NCBI RefSeq assembly: GCF_022376445.1
Contig: NW_025955673.1
Coordinates: forward strand, 1 to 15,218
Source of the DNA: Fomitopsis serialis
Taxonomy: Eukaryota; Basidiomycota; Agaricomycetes; Polyporales; Fomitopsidaceae
Direction of reading: 5' to 3'
DNA length: 15,218 bases
Positions 6,433 through 15,218 of this stretch are shown in pieces; the stretch's first letter is position 1; each line of letters begins with the position of its first letter. Position numbers and translations under genes: made by a program. The notes under the pieces were generated by a model, which saw only the letters and a list, made by a program, of their open reading frames with translations, searched no databases and was not told the origin of the DNA.

Positions 6433-7786
6433 TCAGAAATGATACACAATCTTTTCCCCACTGACCCTCCCATCCCGCATGTACTGCAGACCCTCCGGTA
6501 TTGCTCGCATGCCACCTTCCCAGAGCTTGACACGGTTCGGTACTAGCAGTCCATTGCGTACAAGATCCGGCATCTTCTTGAAGAAACCAGCAATTTGTGC
6601 CCTGTCTTTTGGCTGCGCAGCATACTGTGCTTGAGGACCGATCGCGAATGGACGGCCAAGTGCAGTGTATATCAGCGTAGCTATCCGAGTCGCATGTCAA
6701 ATTCAACGAATATGAGCCGGAGTGGTACACCCGTATAAATATTAAACCACGTACGAATGAGCTCGACGTCTTTCCGAAGCTTCTTCGCTTTGAAAGTTGG
6801 AGGAAACATCAAGATCAGCTTCCCGCCTCCGACTCCCATTGCGCGTACGCAAAGCTCCTGTGTTTCTTTCGTGCTCTGGGTATCAATCGCAGAACGTACG
6901 CTGTCTTCAGTCACCTCCTTGATGGCCGCGATGACCCCCGGGTCCTTGTAGTCAAAGACAGCGTCCGCGCCCAGTGATCGAACGAGTTCGAAGTTCTGTG
7001 GAGACGCCGTGGTGACCACCTTGTATCCGGAGAGGTGAGCGAGCTGTATGGCGTATTGGCCAACAGAAGCTGATGGACGGGAAACAGTCAGGCAGCACGA
7101 CTAGCACGTGATTCGTATCTTTACTTACAGCTTCCTCCGTAAACCAGTATCCACTCTACACCATCCACTCTGTCGGGGGGCTCGACAAGCCCTAAACGGT
7201 GAGGATGATATAAACATTGAACTGCGGTGGAAACTCTGGTTCACGCATTCATACATCATCTAAGAGAGCGCAATGTATACGACTCACCCTCCGCTCATAG
7301 TCGCAGCCTGCTCGTGGCTAATAGTTCCCTCTGGTACGAACCACGCCAGTTCAGCGGGCGTCTTCACGTATTCCGCGAAGGCGCCGCTGTCAACGAAGGT
7401 CCCGCCCATCACAAAGCCAGAGACGTGTGCGCCAAGTTCAGGCGTCCTCACGTTCTTGCCCCTCTGTACAATGTGTCCCGACCAATCGCAGCCAACGACA
7501 GTACCAATGTTCTGGACTGTGTCGACGACTACCATCGCATGGTCTGTTGAACAATAATAATGGACAGACAAGACCTATAATCGTACATTTCCAATCCGAA
7601 GGGTTCTGCGCTACAGCGACGACCTTCACAAGGACATCGTCACTGTCTACGGAAGGGATGGGATGATCCTGAACCGCAGTGGTTTTCCCCTGTCGAAGGC
7701 GTCAGTGTAATGAGACAGTGTCAGTCATGGTGAGTCACCTCGCATATGACAAGAGCTTTCATGAGTTTGCGCGACAAATCATCCAT
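6433..7786 (-). CDS. Zinc-type alcohol dehydrogenase-like MDR oxidoreductase (enoyl-reductase-like), six exons
   Basis: Complete gene: exons 7786-7739, 7689-7587, 7543-7288, 7235-7129, 7069-6731 and 6680-6433, giving 366 codons plus stop. All introns are GT-AG (43-59 bp) and all phases agree. It belongs to the medium-chain dehydrogenase/reductase superfamily, enoyl_reductase-like branch, with a GroES-like N domain followed by a Rossmann domain. Visible landmarks are AVAQNPSDWK (about 40-50), VVGCDWSG, GAFAEYVKTP, the nucleotide-binding GGSSSVGQYAIQLA (169-182), GADAVFDYKDP (205-215) and a C-terminal GKxSG-like KIVYHF end. The likely reaction is NADPH-dependent reduction of an activated double bond or carbonyl; the substrate is unknown. 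Structural and catalytic zinc cysteine sets are not evident, as usual for this branch. The ATG at 7786 has a purine at -3 and lies about 68 nt below a TATA-like site; 7762 is the alternative start. Confidence 0.93.
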
Positions 7787-7853
7787 TGCCGAAGGAATTG
7801 AGGTAGAGAAGAATCGCCTTGAACGCTGGTGCAGATGTTGTAAGTGGACATCA

Positions 7854-7858
7854 TATAC
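7854..7858 (-). promoter_or_regulatory. TATA-like element of the oxidoreductase gene
   Basis: GTATAT on the minus strand about 68 nt above the ATG at 7786, the same spacing as in the two membrane-protein genes. Weak by itself. Confidence 0.35.
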
Positions 7859-7929
7859 TACTTCCCGAGCGTCCGTCAAACTGAGTGACCGGTGTGACAG
7901 AGGAACAGACAACGGATGTCCAATTTGAC

Positions 7930-8450
7930 TTCGACGTGGAGCACAACGTGTCTCAATAGAGCCAGTTACGCGGCCTAGAAAGGAGGTCCATTACCTTTAC
8001 ATGATTGCGCCCAGGTACCTATGAATGTCCGATCAGAACATGCCGTGGAAGGCGAGTGCCCCCGAACAATTCGGACAGCTGACCGTTGTAACGTTGAACG
8101 TTGAACATTTGACCGCCGATGGTGTTCCATTTCATTGCAGATGGCCGCTGGCCACTACGTACCATTGGCGAGAGAGGTCTAATATAACCTGTTGCATAAT
8201 TGCCCTCGAGCAGATATGCAGTATACTGACCATGTATTGCATCATGTATTCCAGCGACACTGTTCGTAGGTTGTGCCAACATGAACGGGGCGGTATTCTG
8301 TGCGCCACTGCGCGGGGTCGCGACCCGATTTGATGACTCCACGCTGGCAAAGAGGAGTTATCCTGCATCTCTGTATTCTAACTCAGAAAGAATCCTCACC
8401 ATCGTATCCGTCCAAACTTTGACTCGTGCCGAGCATCAGGCCCAAACACG
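7930..8450. other. Interval without a firm gene
   Basis: Overlapping short frames occur on both strands, the longest 8019-8342 on the minus strand (107 codons, unfamiliar). A 7-bp tandem (CGTTGAA twice) lies near 8091-8106. Possible 3' exons of the coding-like segment at 8451-8662 may fall here, but no splice chain could be closed with confidence. Confidence 0.35.
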
Positions 8451-8662
8451 TTAGCGCACCATCCAGAACTCGCGCACTGGAGTCGTATTCATGGCTCGGC
8501 TCAGTCTTCTTTGCTCCCATGTTCCAGAGGCTGCTGCATATTGAACCCAATCGTTGTGGCTTCCCATACCCTTGATGTACGTCGCCTGACAATGGAACTT
8601 GGGAAGCTTCCACAAAAGGTCTAGCTGTAGTTCGCGCTCAGGGTAATGCAGCTCCACATGAT
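8451..8662 (-). CDS. Coding-like segment, hypothetical exon of unknown gene
   Basis: A frame opening after a plausible acceptor (CCAACTTCAG ending at 8663) runs to a stop at 8451 and reads like real protein, e.g. LQLDLLWKLPKFHC, then SHNDWVQYAAASGTWEQRRL. The composition is rich in Trp and alternates hydrophobic and charged residues. The neighbouring frames on the same strand look random. No start codon precedes it in frame, so at least one upstream exon would be needed. The family is not recognised. It could be an exon of an unannotated gene upstream of the oxidoreductase, or a decayed fragment. Confidence 0.35.
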
Positions 8663-8699
8663 CTGAAGTTGGCTGACCGCTGATGATCCGTGATCCTTG

Positions 8700-9640
8700 G
8701 TGCCGTCGGAGGTGTGAGAAGGTTCAGGTGCCCTTCGAGAGGCGCTTGACAACTCGGAATAGGAAGAAAAGGACACCTAAGGCTTTAAGAGAAGGTGATG
8801 CATCCACATCGCGCACAGGTGTGGCGTGTCGACGTGTCAACGTCAGCATAAGAGGCCTTGAGCTTGAAGCTTGAGGCCTTGTGGCGGACTCAGATCGCAC
8901 AATACCTAGATGAGCTGTACAGTTACTCCCCAGTCTGTGGAAGAGCTTTCACGCCATCGTGTGCGAGCGAGTAACAGACAAGCGCATACGTGAGGATGCG
9001 CGGGCTAGCGAGCGAGGGCGAGTGCGTAAGTGCGTGCATAAAAAGCCGGTTCGCGAGCCAGTAGAACACGAGCTGTAGAGTGGGCGAACAACAGGACGGA
9101 CTTACCTTTGTATTTTTAGTCTTTATGCTCACACCGTCCTTTCCATTTACACTTCGCCCCGTTACCCTTGCTTCCTCGTTCGTTCGTGTCTAGTGGTCTA
9201 GTGAATGTTGACAGGGGGTGGACACTGAAGAGGCCAATCACTCACATATTCAGCCCGCGGCTCGATGCGCCCTCGGACGACACGGGCAACGTACTGTATG
9301 GTTGAGAATCGAAGTCGTTGTCAGAATAACGGTGGAGTTGAGACGAGTACCGAGTGCACGCCTTGCTTTGTTACGATGGTGCAAAGAGCCTTCTCAAGCC
9401 CGTTCCAGCTGCCCCTGCAGATCTCCGATGCCTGCGAGGCTCGCTATCGCTCTCCGTGGCGCCGTTGCACGGCACTACATCAGGTGCATGCCAGTGTGTG
9501 GGATTCTCAGGTTGCAAAACAATCGCTGACAGCGGAAGCGAGGCCTGCTCAGTGTGTATTAACAGTTATCCATGTCGAGCCCATAGTAGCCAATAACGAG
9601 AGAGCGTTATGGTATACGACAAGAGGCGCATGGCGCGAGG
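8700..9640. other. Interval without a firm gene, low-complexity GCGAG stretch
   Basis: No recognisable protein. The stretch at 8960-9065 is enriched in GCGAG and GTGCG words (GCGAGCGAG twice). A short direct repeat, GAGGCCTTG, flanks AGCTTGAAGCTTG near 8850-8880. A plus-strand frame at 9265-9687 is 140 codons but Arg-rich, overlapped by other open frames and without family resemblance, so it is not called. Confidence 0.4.
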
Positions 9641-9659
9641 ACCTTGGAAGACGAGCGTG

Positions 9660-9850
9660 GCGTCGTTCTCAGGCGGATTCGTCGTGACCGCCGCGGGCGC
9701 TAAGCCTCGGTCACCGCTCGGGGTCACCAAATCCGGCATGCGCCACCGCGGGCGGTCAGTGTGTCACGGCCTTGCCGCGCTCGGCTGTCACAACGACTTT
9801 GGCGGGCGCGGTCACCAACTGGTGGCGCGTGCCGCGCCGTGCGCACGCGC
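9660..9850. promoter_or_regulatory. GC-rich block with repeated GTCAC motifs
   Basis: Six GTCAC/GTGAC words start at 9684, 9710, 9723, 9763, 9787 and 9811. Three of them sit in the full palindrome-like GGTCACC, and CCGCGGGCG occurs twice. Base composition is distinctly higher in G+C than the flanks. This could be a cluster of regulator sites or a decayed short tandem repeat. No gene start is tied to it. Confidence 0.3.
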
Positions 9851-9859
9851 TGGATATGC

Positions 9860-10480
9860 AGCTACATAGATAGGGTCAGGATAGGGTATGTAATTTCGAT
9901 GAGGAGGCAACACATTAAATAATGCGATCGTCACCGCCAGTTTGTTCTTGGCGCCTCCCACCATTCCGGAATCCGCATCGGTCAGCGTCCGAGTTGTTGT
10001 GGACGCGCCGCCGCTGCTGCTCCTGTTTTGCCAGTCTATGATCATGTTCTGAGACTGAAGCTATGTACTGCGACTTCCAGCTCTTCCGCATGAAATATAT
10101 TCAATATCATCCTGCAGTGATATGCAAGCGGCATCGCACAAAGCGTACTACTATCCGCTGAACCAGCGTGGATTCTCGACAAATCGAAGCTACACAGCCT
10201 TAAGGCAGGCACCTTACATACTAGTGCGGCAACTGGATCGGGCAAACGAATATCGACGCTTCCGACGACATCTTTATGCATAAACCCGTGCTGTATTCGC
10301 GTCGCAGTGCATATGTGTATGTTGCAGCAGAACCGCTCGACTCATCGGCATACAGTTCGACATCAGTACGTCTCATACAGCAACGTGAGAGGGCCTTGGA
10401 TCGAGACTTGTATAGATACTGTAAGTGTTACAAAATATCACCCATTGCAGCGAGCATCTAATGGACAGCTGTAATCGTAA
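9860..10480. other. Interval downstream of the methyltransferase, no gene seen
   Basis: Only short frames that overlap on opposite strands (10042-10281 minus, 10276-10461 plus), none familiar. A plus-strand GTAAGT at about 10421 looks donor-like, but the only acceptor in reach gives an intron too short to be credible. Confidence 0.4.
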
Positions 10481-11487
10481 CTATAGCAGTGGCTTTTGGG
10501 CACAGATAACGTTGTTCTGTATCTCTGCATCCTGTGAGTTCTGCCATTCGTCTTCCATTCTATCCGTCATCAAATCGAAGTCAGCTTCTGAGCTGACGTG
10601 ACCGAATCCCCCGGCCTTGAGCACAGGGGTCTTCAGTCCTCGGAAGACTGCCATCCAGTTTCTGCGAGCGTCAGCAGCAAGCTGCCCTCCATTCTTCCCC
10701 AAAGGGATGACTGTTGACTGAACGCTGATCTGTGAGAATCCGGTCTCGCGGAGCAACTCCGGGACGCGAACGGCGCAGTCGAGGACCAGGCCTTTCGCTT
10801 TCGCCACAGTAGTCGTCAGGGCTTTGAATTTCTCTGTCTCCGGACCGGCCCTCCAATATTCGACCTCTCCAAACTGCACCCAGCCACCTGGTTCGAGGAC
10901 CCGAAAGATCTCTTGGATAGATCTTCCCCACTCTTCTTTACGCAGCGCCGCAATCATGTGACGCTGGTTCACGAGCTTGAACTTGCTGTTCCAGTCGGAC
11001 GGCAATGCAGTGCAGCTCCCGACATGGAAGTGTACGTTTCCACGCGAGACGACGGCGTGATCATCTCGCGGGAAGAGTCCAGGCTCGATGTCGAGACCAT
11101 GTAGGACAGTACTGTCAGGGACGACTTTCATCGCGTCCAGCAACCATATGCCTGCCGCACGGCGTTAGCTACAGAATACAGACAGATCGGAACATGCATA
11201 CCAGTTCCTGTCCCGCTGTCCAGAATATGGTCGGCCGGACCTATCGTGACATCGGGCATGATGATACGATTATCTAGGACGTGCATGAGCAACCGATGTT
11301 GCAGAGCAAGTCTGTAGAACAATTAGCTCATGAGATTGTGACACAGTCAAGAGGTGGTCATTGACCTTTCTTTTTCCGCGTCGTCTGACGGTAGGACGTA
11401 CTCGCTACCGGGATACGACTGATATCTTCTCTCCTTATGCGGTATTGGAGCCGCAACGGAGTCCGTGTCAGTCTTCGGAGTCGACAT
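10481..11487 (-). CDS. SAM-dependent class I methyltransferase (LaeA/TAM-like), three exons
   Basis: Complete gene: exons 11487-11366, 11311-11202 and 11151-10481, giving 300 codons plus stop. Introns are 54 bp (phase 2) and 50 bp (phase 1), GT-AG, the first with GCTAAT branch-like sequence before CTACAG. The N-terminus has the family signature YVLPSDDAEKERLALQH (first intron inside the Arg codon). Motif I is ILDSGTGTGIW (residues 70-80, second intron inside), the acidic SAM-ribose residue lies in LHGLDIEPG (Asp about 98), LVNQRHMIAAL is 137-147, and motif III is RVLEPGGWVQFGEVEYW (161-177). It transfers a methyl group from S-adenosylmethionine. The acceptor is unknown; relatives include regulators and natural-product tailoring enzymes. 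The ATG at 11487 is the first in frame; a weak TTATAA lies about 77 nt upstream. Confidence 0.93.
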
Positions 11488-11563
11488 GTCGTGTGAGGGT
11501 TTGCGGGGGCCCTTGTCAATACTGCTGAAGCTAGGGGGCAATTAGGTCGCAGGTAAAACGAAG

Positions 11564-11569
11564 TTATAA
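11564..11569 (-). promoter_or_regulatory. TATA-like element of the methyltransferase gene
   Basis: TTATAA about 77 nt above the ATG at 11487, in line with the other genes in the window. Weak consensus match. Confidence 0.3.
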
Positions 11570-11619
11570 GGTCTATGGGAGAAACTGATGGTGCTATACT
11601 GAGCAAAAGCGAACCGCCA

Positions 11620-12271
11620 TCAGGATAATCGGTGTACTTTACGAACACCGGCGACCAGTGTTGCTAACGGCGCGCGCAACTGCGATCTGTCAATACAAGG
11701 TTCTGACCCCTGGTTGTCTGATGATAGAAGCAATCGTAGAACCTGCTCTGATACATTTAAGTTTACATCTAATGGTCCGACGGTTCGAAGAAGATGTGTG
11801 ACTTCAGTTGAGCTGTGCCGGTGAGTCCGAGGCATGATGTGTTACGCTTCGGCGCGTCCGAGCAAGTTGCCCGGGCCCATCTGCATCCATCCTGTGACAA
11901 ATCTGCAACCGAATGAGACTAAATCCCATTGACTATCCCCGAATCCACGGTTCCAGGTTTCACATGAACTGAGCACCCAATAGTATGTTTGCGCCACTTC
12001 TCGTACAATTAGACTAGAAGCCGCAACCGGTATGGTAGGAAGGGGACGATGAGAAGGAGCACACATCGGTTTGGCCACCGACCGACGATAGTGAGGACTG
12101 TTTTTGCGCTCAATATTAGAGTACAGTCTCCCTGCCAGTGTGCTGGGAGTTATAACACATCTCAAACATTATCCCGCTCCGAATCAACACCCCCGTTGTC
12201 CGAATTTGTATATATAATCATCGAAGCCGACAAATTAGTGGTTGCTGCCAGGAATGTGCTAATTGACAAGG
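11620..12271. other. Intergenic interval between methyltransferase and membrane protein B
   Basis: Two unfamiliar minus-strand frames are seen: 11620-11835 (71 codons, with ATG) and 11842-12165 (107 codons, no ATG start). Neither resembles a known family or can be spliced to a neighbour. A plus-strand TATATATAAT sits near 12208 without a gene below it. Most likely 3' flank of copy B and 5' flank of the methyltransferase. Confidence 0.4.
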
Positions 12272-13649
12272 TCACAATCCACTAGCGTCATAGTCTGTCT
12301 TCATCCGGGACTGCTCCAAGTCGTTTCCATCCTGATGAACTACGGTCGTAACATCCACGGTTAATGGACGCATGGCGAAGGAGGCTCCTGTGTTAGAACT
12401 ACCATGCGTAATACCGCTCCGAGCGGAGCTCAGTCCCGAGGACGAATGATGCGGAGTTCCGCGCTGCGCCCAGCCTAAACCCACACGGACATTGATGAGC
12501 ATGAACGCTATGCCAGCTACAGGGCATAGTGTTCCAATGGTGAAAAATTGTAGGTTGCTTTTCGCCTCATATGTGCCGAGGAAGAAAATGCTGTATGACC
12601 TAGGAAGATGTGTATGACTTTCGGAATCTGGATACGACGCGACAACGACCACCTACGCGTATAAAGCGGCGCTCTCCACCATTGTGACAAGGACGTCCTG
12701 AAGAGAATTGTCAGATGGTCTTCGGGTTCAATAACATGGCACAAACAGTGAGGTTCGGGCCACCAAAGGAATGTATTCGCTGGCGTGCTAACCAGACACG
12801 ATAGGCAATGCCACCTTGATATCGCAACATCAGTTAGCGAGTCGAAGCTGCACTTCAGTCACTCACAGGAGCTATAGATGTTGGTTCTACCGAGAGTATT
12901 AGTTTCCAATCGAGCGTTTCGGAAATGATAACGTACGCAAAAGTGAAGGCATAGCATGCATTGACCCAATGTGTCAAGGTAGCCGCGAAGATACTACCCC
13001 GGACGAGTGTCTGCTGGTAGATAGCAACAGGCCCTGCAACTGCAAGAACAGGTTAGCATGAATGATTGTGAGGTCCTATACCGCACTACCGCACCGCACA
13101 GGCCAATAATAGCGCATATTGGCAGAATAATCACCACATAATTGTGATTCCATACAACCCATAGACGGTAGCACTGCAACAGGAGGTTAGCTCATATCCG
13201 AGCCACGCATAATGTCCATACTACATACCAGCATAGAGTCGCACACGATGAGTGTTGCGACGAGGAAGGAATTCAGGGCAATGTCTGTCGATAGCCATAC
13301 AAAGCTGTAGTATGCAAGTGGGGCATTGCCGCCACTATAGTTGACAAATGCATCGAAGAGACGTATGACGGTTATAATCCAGTGCTGGCGAATCGATGAT
13401 ATGAGTTCATGCCGTGGCATCGGATAAAGCTCTACACACCCCAGTCACTGTAAGAGAAACGAGGATTGAACCCACAAAGACAGGCCCTAGTAAAGTCCCG
13501 CAGTCACGTCTCGGAGATTGTCGGGCAGAGGCAAAACGAGAAATGTGGAAAAAGATAGAAGTGGTAGCGAGAACAAGGAAAATTCCATAGAACACGCTTT
13601 CCAGAGCTACCGTTGCCAGATTAGTGCTGACGAGAGGAATGTGGCTCAT
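12272..13649 (-). CDS. Seven-helix membrane protein, copy B, complete, eight exons
   Basis: Exons 13649-13440, 13384-13229, 13173-13095, 13039-12937, 12886-12867, 12814-12747, 12697-12657 and 12599-12272 give 334 codons plus stop. The introns are 55, 55, 55, 50, 52, 49 and 57 bp, all GT-AG, with branch-like CTAAC or CTAAT in several. Hydrophobic segments: LESVFYGIFLVLATTSIFF; VFVGSILVSLTVTGHWIITV; LNSFLVATLIVCDSML; YVVIILPICAIIGLC; SIFAATLTHWVNACYAFTFA; VLVTMVESAALYASYSIFFL; and IGTLCPVAGIAFMLINVRVG. A Ser/Thr-rich hydrophilic tail follows. Family landmarks include RLWVVWNHN, ATNIYSS with GIAYRVW, VESAALY and NVRVGLGW. It belongs to an expanded Agaricomycete family of plasma-membrane-like proteins with unknown ligand or activity. 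Exon 5 is only 20 nt. The splice model rests on family pattern; individual junctions, especially the intron 3 acceptor, could shift slightly. Confidence 0.88.
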
Positions 13650-13716
13650 GTTGGTGGTACACCTACGGGCTTTACCCTGTAGCCGCCAGCTAGCTACTTA
13701 AGACTGGTATACAGTC

Positions 13717-13722
13717 TATATA
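13717..13722 (-). promoter_or_regulatory. TATA box of membrane-protein copy B
   Basis: TATATA on the minus strand about 70 nt above the ATG at 13649, matching copy A in spacing and in the CCGCCAGC word (13683-13690) between TATA and start. Confidence 0.5.
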
Positions 13723-13739
13723 GGCTGCATCGCCCTGGG

Positions 13740-15050
13740 CAAGCATACCCAACAATCGTAATCATCACTGCACTCTTGGCGGTGCGACGGACCATACGCG
13801 CGCACACAGTACACAGCCTAGCAGCAAGGACAATACATGCCGGCACTTATCCGCATTGCCACTAACAGATGGTTCGCGATGCCATCGGTTCTTCGATAGA
13901 TGTACTTACTTCTTGACAGAGAGACATTCATCCGATGACTCGGACTTGATTTGTAGTGATGCATACCGCCCATGAAGATAAGAACTATTAGAGGCCGAGT
14001 TCTATTTATGTCAAGCCTTGCGGCGACGCCGTGCAGTCACTGTGGCTCGACAGATGTCGCTAGTAGTAGTAGCGCGGCGCCGTGTAGTACATACTCATAC
14101 GCCATGTACTACGGATCCGAGATCACATGTGTATGCTTCGACCGCTCGCGATCGCATGGACTGAAACCCGTCCCGTCCCAACAGCGATAACCTGAGCTTA
14201 ACACTTTTAGCAAGACTCGAATTAAAGTCCTTCGCAGTGATTGTATGACAGTATCGATTGCGGGAAACATCTGAATCTTCCAGCTGATCCTCAGAGGAAC
14301 CTTATAGACGCCGACAACTTGAATTTAGTCATTGACAACTGCTGTCAGAGTACAATACCATATCAAGTGCCTCGAATTCCTGTCATTCACCGGCTGGGGA
14401 ACGGTAGCCATCCATGGACCATGAAGCTCACCGTCGTTCGCGCATCAATTATGCAATTTGAGTGGCGTTGAAACAGTGAATGATTGAAACCTTAAACTTG
14501 AGCAAGTTGACTGCTCGAATTATCATGATGACCATGATTTGGGTTTGCGAATTTCCGAGCGCCAGGCTAGTCGGCCACCGTGAATGTACTTATCATTCGT
14601 ATCACTAGCGCTTCGAGTTGAAGAGGCACCCTAGAACTCCAACTTGATGATGAACGCACCACTTGAGGACCGCGTCAAACGTACTGGGTAGTCATTGATC
14701 GAACGGACTCAGACATACAACGTTACTGCTATTATTGGTGTAAGTGTGCCTTGAATGTGTGATTTGTGGGGCACCTGCAACTTGACGGGGTCCGGAACGA
14801 AGCTTGCTAGAATCAACGGGCGAGGGGGTGAACCGAGTAGAGTACATACCTAATCCAGTCATTCGACGGATTCATATCTTCGGTCACCGGCGAGCCTTAT
14901 GGCGCGCAAACGTGAGGACTAAATGGAAGCCCCTCCTCCTCCTCCTCCTCCTCGGAGACATGCGTGAGGCTGGCCTAAATGCGGACCAAATGCATTCGTA
15001 GATTTTGTAAGACGAGATTTGGGCCGATCGCATGTGTGAAAAGGAGGAGG
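13740..15050. other. Interval without a recognisable gene
   Basis: No family resemblance in any frame. Small simple repeats are present: four TAG units at 14061-14072 and seven CCT units at 14932-14953. The latter produce poly-Leu and poly-Arg frames on opposite strands, which are artefacts. A plus-strand frame at 14241-14471 is open for 76 codons but is unfamiliar and is not called. Confidence 0.45.
14932..14953. repeat. CCT trinucleotide microsatellite
   Basis: Seven uninterrupted CCT units plus one C. A purine-rich relative (AAGGAGGAGG) and another CTCCTCCTCTTCC tract follow at about 15041 and 15138. Confidence 0.85.
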
Positions 15051-15056
15051 CACTGC

Positions 15057-15064
15057 TATATAAG
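15057..15064 (+). promoter_or_regulatory. Plus-strand TATA box
   Basis: TATATAAG, the best TATA match in the window, 56-63 nt above an ATG (15120) whose frame stays open to the window edge. Spacing agrees with the other genes here. Confidence 0.45.
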
Positions 15065-15119
15065 GAAGATTTCAATTGACAGAAATCGCCGCTGCTGGGC
15101 GCTACCGCGCTCCCGGCCG

Positions 15120-15218
15120 ATGACTAAGTGGATGGATCTCCTCCTCTTCCTCTCCCGGTCCGCCGCTTGTTCTGAACCGAACGTTTGCCACGTGGCTTCC
15201 GGCTGTATTCAAGATCAA
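15120..15218 (+). CDS. Possible N-terminus of a gene cut by the window edge
   Basis: ATG at 15120 followed by 33 open codons to the last base. The first residues (MTKWMDLLLFLSRSAACS) resemble a short signal peptide or membrane anchor, then a Cys-containing stretch. Support is the upstream TATATAAG and the open frame; 33 codons without stop is weak evidence alone. Part of the Leu run comes from the CTC-rich tract. Function unknown. Confidence 0.35.
   Translation, partial: MTKWMDLLLFLSRSAACSEPNVCHVASGCIQDQ

Noticed and set aside
7721..7912. Extended N-terminus of the oxidoreductase from an upstream ATG
   Set aside because: The extra residues are not family-like, and the start would lie above the TATA-like site. 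The ATG at 7786 fits context and spacing.
9265..9687. 140-codon plus-strand frame
   Set aside because: Arg-rich, overlapped by two other open frames on the same strand, with no family features. Long frames are expected in GC-rich DNA.
12653..12655. In-frame TAG after VESAALYA suggesting copy B is a pseudogene
   Set aside because: The TAG lies inside a 57-bp GT-AG intron (12600-12656), and splicing restores the family pattern SYSIFFLGTY.
13461..13480. Pol III B-box-like GGGTTCAATCC on the minus strand (also at 3365-3376)
   Set aside because: It encodes the conserved FVGSI part of helix 2 in both membrane-protein copies and has no A box at proper distance.
14804..15075. Frames with poly-Leu (plus) and poly-Arg (minus)
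   Set aside because: Produced by the CCT microsatellite on opposite strands; no other coding signal.

Overview
The window looks like a basidiomycete (probably Agaricomycete) nuclear chromosome segment. All confidently built genes are multi-exon, with 43-59 bp GT-AG introns and usually a CTRAY-like branch site close to the acceptor. The protein families are typical of mushroom-forming fungi: seven-helix orphan membrane proteins, an enoyl-reductase-like MDR enzyme and a LaeA/TAM-type methyltransferase. All four lie on the minus strand. The species is not identifiable from the sequence alone.

Layout, left to right. (1) 1-3551: the 5' part of a seven-helix membrane-protein gene (copy A), whose first intron has been split by a 3.18-kb non-coding foldback transposon (about 101-3282). 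The element has near-identical ends, 17 subterminal CCGGCCGG motifs, inner 20-22-bp HindIII-site arrays and about 160-bp core units. An imperfect 8-bp duplication flanks it and contains the gene's own 3' splice site. (2) 3552-5075: promoter of copy A, then gene-poor DNA with a cluster of CCAAT boxes. (3) 5076-6267: a block of about 1.2 kb with only one CpG, holding a tRNA-derived SINE-like head, a strong hairpin and an 18-bp palindrome. A short poly(A)-tailed retroposon with a 14-bp target-site duplication has inserted at its right end (6239-6376). (4) 6433-7786: a complete six-exon MDR oxidoreductase. (5) 7787-10480: mostly unassigned, with one coding-like segment (8451-8662) and a GC-rich block carrying repeated GTCAC motifs (9660-9850). 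(6) 10481-11487: a complete three-exon SAM methyltransferase. (7) 12272-13649: copy B of the membrane protein, complete in eight exons (334 aa). (8) 13650-15218: no firm gene, then a possible plus-strand gene start (15120) behind a TATA box, running off the edge.

How the parts relate. Copies A and B have first exons of identical length (210 nt) and a first intron at the same position and phase. This lets the pre-insertion intron of copy A be inferred as 56 bp, against 55 bp in copy B. The oxidoreductase and methyltransferase share a strand and could belong to one small metabolic neighbourhood, but no backbone biosynthetic gene is visible. The most notable object is the foldback element and the way its insertion duplicated a splice acceptor, leaving the branch site 3.2 kb from one of the two copies.
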